A DNA stretch of 64,000 nucleotides from Pratylenchus scribneri (Eukaryota > Nematoda > Chromadorea > Rhabditida > Pratylenchidae): contig JAQSEB010000227.1 of NCBI GenBank assembly GCA_030063045.1, positions 1 to 64,000 on the forward strand, read 5' to 3'. Under the pieces are notes generated by a model. It saw only the letters and a program-made list of their open reading frames with translations. It did no database searches and was not told where the DNA came from. Below are positions 10,959 through 20,589 of this stretch, one piece after another. The position numbers and the translations under genes are program-made. How positions within the stretch are numbered: the first letter of the stretch is position 1; each line of letters starts with the position of its first letter.

Positions 10959-12299
10959 ATGGGCGAGTGTACCGCCATGAACACATTTCTCATTGAGGAA
11001 AATAAATCGGGTGGCCATGATGGACGTAAATTTGAGAGGGACAAGGAATGAAAGGAGAGGGATTATTCAAGGGATTTAGGCCATTTGAAGGGATTTAGAG
11101 GGAGGGAAGAGGATTTTGTCGAGAATTTGTTGAATTGCCACAAAATATTTTGGAAGAAGGAAAATGCGCAATGCAACAAAAAAAATTGGCATTTAAGGGA
11201 ATGGATTTAGGCTCGAGGAAAAAAATGTGACAGAGGAGCAAAGGAAGGGGATAAAGGGGGATGTGGAGGTGGTTGTTGGCAGACCGGCTGGCACATTGAT
11301 CATCCAAATCCAAATATCCCCCACAGAAATGTTGACGCATATTCGAAGGGAATAGATGCGGACATATTTACGCGAGGCAAAGGGAGGCGAATGGCAAAGT
11401 GGACAATAATCCAACAGCTGGAAAAAATGGAGAAAAATATACGGAAGAATGTGTGGGTGGATGGACAAAAAAATGGACATGGAATGGCAATCAAAAAATG
11501 CGCATTTATTCTGTCATTGTGGGCATTGGGCAATAATGTTGTTGTTGTTGCAGACAATTTAAAGCTGGGTTGATAAACTAGAAAAATTTTCATCAAACTC
11601 ATTAGCTTTCATTATAAGTTTTAATTTCCATTTCAGAAAAATATATATTTTTATTGTTATATTCATGGAAAATATTTTTTTATTCTGATTTTCTTTCTAT
11701 ACTAATTCCCTCTGTTCTGATTTGTAATTGTAAATTCTGGTAATTGCACTAAATTGTAATTCTGATTTGTAATTGCACAAAATTGCAATTCTGATTTGTA
11801 ATTGCACTAAATTGTAATTCTGATTTGTAATTGCACTAAATTGCAATTCTGATTTGTAATTGCACTAAATTGTAATTCTGATTTGTAATTGCACTAAATT
11901 GTAATTCTGATTTGTAATTGCACTAAATTGTAATTCTGATTTGTAATTGCACTAAATTGTAATTCTGATTTGTAATTGCACTAAATTGTAATTCTGATTT
12001 GTAATTGCACTAAATTGTAATTCTGATTTGTAATTGTAATTGCCCCAATTCTGATTTGTAATTTATATGCCCCAATTTGTAATTGTAAATTCTTCTAGTT
12101 TTTTATTTCATTTAATTCTACCTATTTTGTACATATTTTATTTGATTCCCCTTTAGGCAATGAAGATTTGTGTTTCCCTCGTTTCCATTTTCTACAAATG
12201 AATGAGATACCATATTCTCTCTTCTTCTCATACATTGCCTCTGAAGGTCGATTGCCAAATTTTCTACAATATGGCGGTTATTTATTCTTCAATGTCTGA
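10959..12299 (+). CDS. Candidate small two-exon gene, unknown function (copy A)
   Basis: Exon 1 (10,959-11,025) starts MGECTAMNTFLIEENKSGG and ends at a GGAC|GTAAAT donor. Exon 2 (12,157-12,299) follows a CCCTTTAG acceptor, begins NEDLCFPRFHFLQ after the split Arg codon, and ends YGGYLFFNV-stop. The phases agree (1/1) and the total is 210 nt, 69 aa. Evidence is limited to open frames, phase match and plausible splice sites. The intron is unusually long (about 1.1 kb) and contains the first part of a 29-bp minisatellite. I recognise no domain. The two exons may belong to different genes or be chance frames. Confidence 0.25.
11716..12090. repeat. 29-bp minisatellite (copy A)
   Basis: About eleven tandem 29-bp units built from TAATTCTGATTTG plus TAATTGCACTAAATTG, with minor variants (GCACAAAATTGCAA, TGTAATTGCCCC) at both edges. 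It is AT-rich, lies in the intron of the weak candidate gene or intergenic DNA, and is unrelated in sequence to the 27-bp array. Copy B carries the same number of units. Confidence 0.9.
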
Positions 12300-13618
12300 C
12301 AATTTAAGAATCAAAGTTTTAATTAAAATAATTTTGCTCATTACGATTTGGCATAAGCATTCTAATATTTATTAACTATTAATCTATGCCCTCAACAGCA
12401 TTTTGATTCTTTTATATTCTCTTTGCCATTTTGTGCTAATTTTAAATTACGCAATTTCTTCCATCTAAATTTATTATATTAACATTTTTCTATTTTCAAA
12501 CATTAATTTGCTCGTTCAATTTATCATTTATCTAATTTTTGTTTGCTTCAACTTTCCTCTAAATAAAATGGTGATGTTTTTCTTCAAAATGTACATTTGG
12601 TCATTTTTTATAGGCCAATTAAAATTGTCATCATTTGTCAAATTTTTGGGTGGGAATTGTGAACAAATACGAGGGAACGGCGACCAATATGATTTTGGTT
12701 AAAATATTTGCATCATCTTCTTGCTCAAAAAGCACGATATTTTCTACTTTGAGTATTCTGTTGGCAAAACTAAATTTAGCCATTTATTTTCCAATAATTT
12801 CCAAAAAATTGAATTGAAAACATCATTTTCATTCACCCTGTGAGCAATTAAGCAAATGATGTTAATGTTTTTGTTATTATTTAATTAATGAAGGAATAAT
12901 ATTTGTTTGGATGAGGGAATTGCTTATTCGAGGCTTTTTAGGGAGAAAAAGGGGTGTTCCGTTTAAACTATGAACGATCGGAGGAGTAAAAATTTTATTA
13001 GGGATAGTGTCAGGGTCATCTAATCATTTTGTAGGCTTATCAAATTTTTTGGTCAAAACATAGAAATCCTTTTAAAAAATTCAATAAAGCTTTAATATTT
13101 TCGGGTGCTCATTCCAATGCCCCTAAATCGAAGTTTCATAATTTTGGGTGCAAATTGAAATAGGTGATAAAAAATGTGAAATTCCATTCCTTAAATTTGT
13201 GAATTTGTTGAAATTTAAAGCACAAATTTTTTGCTACTCCCTCCTTAAATCAAAATTAAATTTCTTTATTATAATTTGATAACGAGTCTTAAAGACAATT
13301 CAAACACATATTATTATAATTTTCATTATCTAGATTATAATGAATCATTTTAAATTGTCAATTGTGAATGGCCAAATTGCCTTTATAAACAGTTCAAAAT
13401 TTGATTAAAATCTCAAATCTTATGAACCATTTGAATAAATGAAATAATAATTTTTTATTTACTCTTTCCAAAGGCACAATTCAGAATTCACCCACATAAG
13501 ATTTAAACAATTTATTCATAAATATTAGGCCAATGTTGTTCCCAAATTCCTCTCATAGTTGACTGAGCATAACATTTGCACCCTTTAATGAATTCTTTTT
13601 AAGAAATTCACGAAAAAA
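12300..13618. other. AT-rich intergenic DNA upstream of the MFS gene (copy A)
   Basis: About 1.3 kb, AT-rich, with only short frames lacking domain similarity or exon-like splice borders. A possible trans-splice acceptor, TTCTTTTTAAG, ends about 16 bp before the MFS ATG at 13,619. Nothing else is supportable. Confidence 0.4.
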
Positions 13619-16160
13619 ATGCAAATTTCGCAGGCAAAACGAGTCAGCCTTTGTTCAGCACAAAGTGAGGCACAAATGCATGAAATCACGGATCAAAGGA
13701 TTGCTAAAACATTGAAAGCAAAAAAGCCACTTTTCAAGGGTAATAAAAAAGTCACCAACGAAGGATTAAAGAGGGCAATTTTCTAAATAAATTCATTAAC
13801 CGAAAATATAAATAAAATGGATAATTAATTTCCTTTCTTTCCAAATGACCCTTCCTACCAAAAAACAATTTGTCAAAAATGTTTTCAGGCCTCTCCCTTG
13901 GCCAATTGATGGTAATTGCCATTTTGGCTGTGGCCAATTTCTGCGCCACTGTCACCTTCTCCAGCATTGTGCCATTTTTCCCTACTGAAGCAATCCAACG
14001 AAAGGGATTGACCACTAGTCAAGTTGGCCTCATCATTGGCGGATTCCAACTCGTCGTTTTCCTTGTTTCCCCGCTCATTGGCAAAAATGTTCTCATTTTT
14101 GAGGGAATTTTCATCCAATTTTTCCCCTAAAGATGAATTTTCTGGGTGCAAATCGTGCATTCTCGGGTGGCATTCTCCTCTCTGGTTTGGCCACAATCGC
14201 TTTTGGCATTGCATCATTCATCCCTTCGGGCGCACCCTTCTTTGTTGGGATGCTTCTGATTCGAACATTTCAAGCCATTGGCAGTTCCGCCTTCTCCACA
14301 GGCTCATGGGCAATTGTGGGACGACTTTTCCCCGACCGAATCAATATGATTACGGTAAGTTAAAAAGGGAAGGAACAAGGAAGGCAAAGGCATAATGCCG
14401 TACTGTTTTCTTGTTAACCAAATTCATCAGAGTAAATCATTCCAATTAGGGTTGGTCAAAGTCGGTTTTAAACCGGGGTTTTAGATTTTTAAAAATGTTT
14501 CGGTTTCTCCTTATTTTCAGTAATTTTGAATAAAAATTACCAATTTCTCTTTTATGAAACCGACTTTGATGGACTTGGTTTCACATTGGGCCCACCAATG
14601 GGCAGTGCCCTTTATGAGATTGGCGGATATGCCCTCCCACTTTATGTTGTTGGTTTTGCCCAATTGCTGGTTGTTCTCCTATCATTGCCATTGCATCGAA
14701 GTGGAATGGGCCAAGGTGTGATAACTGATAACACAATTCCCCTTCACCAAATTATACGTCAGAATTCAATGCAAATTCCGAAAGAAGCGAAGTAATCGAT
14801 GCCTCTGCTGGCCCTGATCAAAAGCATCCAACCGTATTTCGCCTCCTCTTCATTCCGGACATATTTATGACAATGATTTCACTTTTCGCCGTATGCTTTG
14901 CCTGGGCATTCTATGAACCAGATTTGGCCCATCATTTGTCCACCGTTCCCTCAAATTGGTCTCCGCCAATGCTTGTTGGGTTCAATATGACCCTGTTGAG
15001 TTGTTCCTACATGATTGCTGCACCCATTTGGGGTTTTCTAATGGACAGATATTTGGCTGGACGAACACAATCTGTGATGGTTTTTGGCGCCATTTTAGTG
15101 CTCATTTTCTGCCTTCTGGTTGGCCCAGTCCCCGTGGTGGGATTGCCAAAGTAAGTGTGAGGGAATTTTTGGCCGAATTATATCTTTGTCTAAAAAGTCG
15201 CATTTGCGGTCCCGAATTTTGGAGCTCTTATCAAAAATTAAATCTGTAGCCCAATATTCATTTTCCGATATCTGAAGCCTAAACTAAATTTTACTACCTA
15301 TTCTCTGATCCCATAAAATCTTAATCTTGGTTATAATTTATCTCTGTTATCATTATATTTGTTATTATTTTTGAAAGAGGAGAATATTTTTGGCTGAAAA
15401 ATTCTTTTAATAAGGGCAAAAAATTCGGTGACGACAAAATTTCGCCACACGTCTGAAAGAACCTTAAAAAGGGAATATTGAGGAAAAATTGTTGAATTTT
15501 AAATATTTTCCTCCTTTTATTAAGGACACTTTTCTGGATTGGTGCCTCCTTCATTTTCCTGGGCATTTCTGGTGCCGTTCTCTACATTCCAGTTTTCAAA
15601 TGGTGCGTGGATGCGGCAAAGTTTGTGAAAAGGGAAATTCTCTCTCTAAAATTCGACCAATTTGCCCTAGAAGCCGAGGCTACGATGAGAAATCGCCGGC
15701 ACTTTGTGGCCTCATTTCTGGCTTTTTCCAATCAACTGTTTCTCTGGGGTAGATTTTGTACATTTGACTCATTCTATACCTTCACAATTAAGTGCTTTTC
15801 TTGGTACTTTCCTGGGTGGATTCAGTGCCGAACGAATTGGTTTCGAATGGACTGCAACATGGGTGGCCGGCATTCAAATTATACAGGTCGAAAAAAGACT
15901 ACATTTTCGGATTCATATTGGGAAAATTCTATAAGTAAGAAACTAATTGATTTTCGGCTGTTTTTAGTTTAGAAGAATTAATTTATTTACGTTTGAATTT
16001 TGAAGAAACAGATGGATATGCCTTCCGGCAATGTTCATAAAATTTTTGACACCTTTTTCAGCTCATCCTCCAATTGATTTATGCCCTAATAAAAAGACTG
16101 AGAACGAGGAATTCGCAAAGGATTATGCCAAATTTGGAAATAATTTATCAAAAATATTAA
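13619..16160 (+). pseudogene. SLC18B1-like MFS transporter, copy A, broken by an 81-bp deletion
   Basis: Exons 13619-13739, 13889-14088, 14133-14354, remnant of exon 5 from about 14,570 to 14,715, then 14763-15150, 15525-15620, 15671-15748, 15793-15886 and 16062-16160. The copy B version is intact. Here 81 bp are missing between 14,569 and 14,570, removing the TTTTAAAG acceptor and codons for AINEVSY at the start of exon 5. Reading into the intron gives a stop two codons after exon 4. A TTTTCAG site inside the MITE (acceptor at 14,520) would place a TAA directly after exon 4. Skipping exon 5 (166 nt) shifts the frame. At most about 181 residues (TM1 to about TM4) would be normal. Motifs before the break include PFFPTEA and SPLIGKN; the later exons are unchanged. 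A rescuing splice is possible but not visible. Confidence 0.82.
14444..14569. mobile_element. MITE-like element in MFS intron 4, right end truncated (copy A)
   Basis: The left terminal inverted repeat starts AATTAGGGTTGGTCAAAGTC at 14,444. The right arm AAACCGACTTTGA (14,557-14,569) is retained, but its outer 12 bp are lost in the 81-bp deletion. The intact 138-bp form is in copy B at 46,908-47,045. The deletion breakpoint lying inside the terminal repeat suggests aberrant excision or hairpin-associated breakage. Confidence 0.65.
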
Positions 16161-16190
16161 ATCAAAAAATAACAACAATATCATTCATTT

Positions 16191-16209
16191 TTTATTGCCA
16201 TTAAATAAA
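16191..16209. terminator. Overlapping polyadenylation signals of convergent genes (copy A)
   Basis: AATAAA on the plus strand at 16,204-16,209 lies 44 bp past the MFS stop. Its complement TTTATT at 16,191-16,196 reads AATAAA on the minus strand, about 25 bp past the ABCC stop. The two stop codons are only 60 bp apart, so the 3' UTRs probably overlap. Confidence 0.5.
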
Positions 16210-16220
16210 ATTATTTATGC

Positions 16221-17734
16221 TCATTTCTCCAAATTATTATTTGATGTTTTGAACATCTCCGGTGGGCCCTGCCTTGCAATTTGTCCATTGCTCATTTCTG
16301 GCAAAAGAAATTAATTAAAAACATTTGGGAGGATGTCGAATGGAATAAATAAAATTATCCCCCAATTTTCGCTTCAATCCCCTTTCATTTTATGGCCCAA
16401 AATTTCGAAGGATTTAACCCAAATTTAAATTCGTACCAATAAGCAATAACCCAATCATAATGTTCCAATCCGGCCAATCGATGCAAAATGGCCAAAACTG
16501 TGCAACCCATTGCCCCAATCAATCGGTCCATTAGCAGCTGGTTTTGTTCATCCATATGGGCGGTAGCTTCATCAATTAAAATTATCTGCAAAAAATGTCA
16601 AAAAATGAGAAAATAATTTGCCATTTTTTCTAAAATTTTTATCCCTTTTTGCCATTATGAATCAATTTAGCCAAAATAAATTAATTTGCCTTTGGTCGAC
16701 TCAATGCCAATCGGAGAAGGCAAATTAGTTGCCTTTCGCCTGATGACAAATTTCGTCCGCCTTCTCGAATTTCGGCCTCCAATCCGCCGAATTGGTCCAT
16801 CCATTGGGCCAAACCAATGTCGGCCACAATTCCCCGGATTTGGCTATCATCCATTGGGGGCATATTTGCGCCATGTTCAATTTGATGTTCGGTCCTGGCC
16901 ATTCGAAGATTTTCAACCAATGAGCCAGAAAAGAGAAATGGATTTTGCGAGACAAAACCAAACTATTCAGAAAAGGGAAATAGGCCAAAATATCACATTA
17001 GAAGGCTCACCAATGAGCGTGCCATTTTCAGCCCCAATGAATTCAAATCGATCATTTCATCAATTTGAATTTTGCCGCATTCAATTGGATGGGCTCGAAG
17101 CAATGCCTAAAAATAATTTGAGGGAAAAATAATTATTAGTTTATGATGGACCTGCAAAATGGAACTTTTCCCTAAAATTTGAAAATATTTTTTTTTAGAA
17201 TTACTTTAGATAATTTAAATCCACCTGAACCAGTTCGCCCAATAATGGCCACCCGTTGGCCTGGCTCAATTTGGAAGCTAACATCCCGAAGTGCCAACGG
17301 CAATTCGGGTGCATATCGAAGGGATACACCCGTGAAGCGAATTTGGCCATGGATTCGATGGCACTAAAGAGAAGGAAAGTTAATATTATTTTGGGGCATG
17401 GCAGAGAATAAATAAGATTCAAATATTAATTAATAAGCCGTAAAATTAGGCAACAGAAAATTTGATTAAATTGGCCAAAAATTCTTTGCAATTTAATGAA
17501 TGGCATTTCTTCCTCAAAACTTGCCAGAATTTGATCGGCCATTTCTTTGCCTGGATGTTCGTTACCCTCTTCTTCTATTGGCACATTTTCTGCATATTCA
17601 CAAATTCGTTCCACCGAAACCAATTCTAATATTCATAAGAATTAAATTCGAGAAAAAGCGAAATATTTAAATTTTTGGACCTTCCAAAAAAGTATTCTTT
17701 CCCTCATTCCCTACCTTTTTCGGTCTCAATGAAA
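16221..17734 (-). pseudogene. ABCC-type (MRP7/ABCC10-like) transporter, C-terminal fragment with NBD2 (copy A)
   Basis: Minus-strand exons 17734-17715, 17625-17525, 17363-17225, 17171-17152, 17106-17011, 16962-16690, 16585-16437, 16290-16221. The first readable residues, FIETEK-E-LVSVERICEY, match the linker between the last TM helix and NBD2 of ABCC10-type proteins. NBD2 retains Walker A (GRTGSGKSS, split over a 20-nt exon), Q-loop (SQNPFLFSGSL), signature (LSSGERQL), Walker B/D-loop (IILIDEATAHMD) and the H-loop histidine (AILHRL). Two introns use GC donors (CTG|GCAAGT and AAG|GCAAAT). The last acceptor (GAAATGAG|C) is atypical but keeps the frame. Everything upstream of FIETEK is 27-bp minisatellite, so the transmembrane domains and NBD1 are missing. 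The fragment is probably non-functional, unless the array lies in an intron and upstream exons are outside the window. Confidence 0.8.
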
Positions 17735-18623
17735 ATGTAATTAGCCACCAGTGGCACTCCTATGTAATTGACCACTGGTGGCACTCCAATGAAATTAGCC
17801 ACCAGTGGCACTCCAATGTAATTAGCCACCAGTGGCACTCCAATGTAATTGACCACTGGTGGCACTCCAATGAAATTAGCCACCAGTGGCACTCCAATGT
17901 AATTAGCCACCAGTGGCACTCCAATGTAATTGGCCACCAGTGGCACTCCAATGTAATTGGCCACTGGTGGCACTCCAATGAAATTAGCCACCAGTGGCAC
18001 TCCAATGTAATTAGCCACCAGTGGCACTCCAATGTAATTGGCCACCAGTGGCACTCCAATGTAATTAGCCACCAGTGGCACTCCAATGTAATTGGCCACC
18101 AGTGGCACTCCAATGTAATTGGCCACTGGTGGCACTCCAATGTAATTAGCCACCAGTGGCACTCCAATGTAATTGGCCACTGGTGGCACTCCAATGTAAT
18201 TAGCCACCAGTGGCACTCCAATGTAATTGGCCACTGGTGGCACTCCAATGTAATTAGCCACCAGTGGCACTCCAATGAAATTAGCCACCAGTGGCACTCC
18301 AATGTAATTAGCCACCAGTGGCACTCCAATGTAATTAGCCACCAGTGGCACTCCAATGAAATTGGCCACTGGTGGCACTCCAATGTAATTAGCCACTGGT
18401 GGCACTCCAATGTAATTGACCACTGGTGGCACTCCAATGAAATTAGCCACCAGTGGCACTCCAATGTAATTAGCCACCAGTGGCACTCCAATGTAATTGG
18501 CCACCAGTGGCACTCCAATGTAATTAGCCACCAGTGGCACTCCAATGTAATTGGCCACCAGTGGCACTCCAATGTAATTGGCCACTGGTGGCACTCCAAT
18601 GTAATTAGCCACCAGTGGCCAAT
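17735..18623. repeat. 27-bp minisatellite, ABCC-proximal block (copy A)
   Basis: About 33 units of the 27-bp repeat, starting directly at the truncated ABCC exon and ending in an inverted half-unit (see 18,588-18,639). Units mix CCACCAGTGG and CCACTGGTGG cores, with a local excess of the variant spacer TAATTGACCAC. Copy B has a rearranged, longer version here. Confidence 0.95.
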
Positions 18624-18639
18624 TACATTGGAGTGCCAC
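18588..18639. repeat. Inverted-unit hairpin at an array edge (copy A only)
   Basis: The array ends with a unit followed by a unit in opposite orientation. GTGGCACTCCAATGTAATT (18,588-18,606) is the exact reverse complement of the arm at 18,621-18,639. The 14-bp middle, AGCCACCAGTGGCC, is itself nearly palindromic. This is the only orientation switch I saw in the whole array. Confidence 0.85.
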
Positions 18640-19210
18640 TTGTTGCGGATCGGCAACTTTATACATCTAAGCAAAAATGCGCGAATATTGGAGCCGAGAG
18701 AATGGAAATGGACAAAAGTCGGAATTGGCTAATGAGAGAAAAAGGGCGAAATGAATGGATTTGAATTTTGGAAAATGATTAATTTAAATATTTTAAATCA
18801 AAAATTTATTAATTTTTATTCATTATTTTATTTCATTTTCCAATCAATCAATTCATAATTTGCAAATTGTTTGTACCGCCTTTTTCCCACAATTCGCTTT
18901 AGATGCTTATCTATGAGGAAATTGTCCATCCTATCCATTCTCGATTTTCTTCTTCACTTCATATTGAAAAACCAAGCAAAATAAAAACTTTGAGAAAATA
19001 AATTCTCTGTGAATAATTGTGAAATTGATCTGGGAAATCGCCGGAAGGCTATTAACCCCAAATCAAATTTTGGCAATTTGTGGATTAGTTGAGGAAGAGC
19101 GAAAACAATTCCTGCAACTAATAAAGAACTTTTCATTGGTCAATTTTGTATTGGGTTGAAACCAGCGAAAACAACTTTCAACCGAAATCGGAAAGGGCCA
19201 AACCCCGACA
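18640..19210. other. 571-bp unique block embedded in the array, copy A only
   Basis: Non-repetitive, AT-rich block between two array segments. On the minus strand it holds a 60-codon frame (19,136-18,954) beginning MKSSLLVAGIVFALPQLIHK, which looks like a signal or membrane segment, and an ATG just after a TTTTTGCTTAG acceptor-like site at about 18,667. Either could be a remnant of upstream ABCC exons or of another gene, but no match is convincing. No equivalent exists in the copy B array within the window. Confidence 0.6.
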
Positions 19211-20589
19211 CCAATGAAATTGGCCACCAGTGGCACTCCAATGAAATTGGCCACTGGTAGCACTCCAATGTAATTGGCCACCAGTGGCACTCCAATGTAA
19301 TTGGCCACCAGTGGCACTCCAATGTAATTGGCCACTGGTGGCACTCAAATGTAATTGGCCACCAGTGGCACTCCAATGTAATTGGCCACTGGTGGCACTC
19401 AAATGTAATTAGCCACCAGTGGCACTCTAATGTAATTGGACACTGGTGGCACTCCAATGTAATTAGCCACCAGTGGCACTCCAATGTAATTGGCCACTGG
19501 TGGCACTCCTATGTAATTAGCCACCAGTGGCACTCCAATGTAATTGGCCACTGGTGGCACTCCAATGTAATTAGCCACCAGTGGCCCTCCAATTTAATTG
19601 GCCACTGGTGGCACTCCAATGTAATTAGCCACCAGTGGCACTCCAATGTAATTAGCCACCAGTGGCACTCCAATGTAATTGGCCACTGGTGGCAGTCCAA
19701 TGTAATTAGCCACCAGTGGCCCTCCAATTTAATTGGCCACTGGTGGCAGTCCAATGTAATTAGCCACCAGTGGCCCTCCAATTTAATTGGCCACTGGTGG
19801 CACTCCAATGTAATTAGCCACCAGTGGCACTCCAATGTAATTAGCCACTGGTGGCACTCCTATGTAATTAGCCACCAGTGGCACTCCAATGAAATTGGCC
19901 ACCAGTGGCACTCCAATGTAATTAGCCACCAGTGGCACTCCTATGTAATTGGCCACCAATGGCACTCCAATGTAATTAGCCACCAGTGGCACTCCAATGT
20001 AATTAGCCACCAATGGCACTCCAATGTAATTAGCCACCAGTGGCATTCCAATGAAATTAGCCACCAGTGGCACTCCAATTTTTAGCCACCAGTGGCACTC
20101 CAATGTAATTGGCCACCAGTGGCACTCCAATGTAATTAGCCACCAATGGCACTCCAATGTAATTAGCCACCAGTGGCACTCCAATGTAATTAGCCACCAG
20201 TGGCACTCCAATGTAATTAGCCACCAGTGGCACTCCAATGAAATTAGCCACCAGTGGCACTCCAATGTAATTAGCCACTAGTGGCACTCCAATGTAATTG
20301 GCCACCAGTGGCACTCCAATGTAATTAGCCACCAGTGGCACTCCTATGTAATTGGCCACTGGTGGCACTCCAATGTAATTGGCCACTTGTGGCACTCCTA
20401 TGTAATTGGCCACTGGTGGCACTCCAATGTAATTGGCCACTTGTGGCACTCCTATGTAATTAGCCACCAGTGGCACTCCAATGAAATTAGCCACCAGTGG
20501 CACTCCAATGTAATTAGCCAACAGTGGCACTCCAATGAAATTAGCCACTGGTGGCACTCCAATGTAATTAGCCACCAGTGGCACTCCAA

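Noticed and set aside
13889..14130. MFS start at the internal ATG MFSGLSLGQLM (13,879)
   Set aside because: An upstream exon (13,619-13,739) splices in phase to GLSLGQ through a good TTTTCAG acceptor and supplies a cytosolic N-terminal tail. The internal ATG overlaps that acceptor.
18954..19136. A 60-codon secreted protein gene on the minus strand in the copy A-only block
   Set aside because: It starts with a hydrophobic segment but has no domain, no supporting splice sites and no conserved counterpart in copy B. It is kept only as a note on the block.
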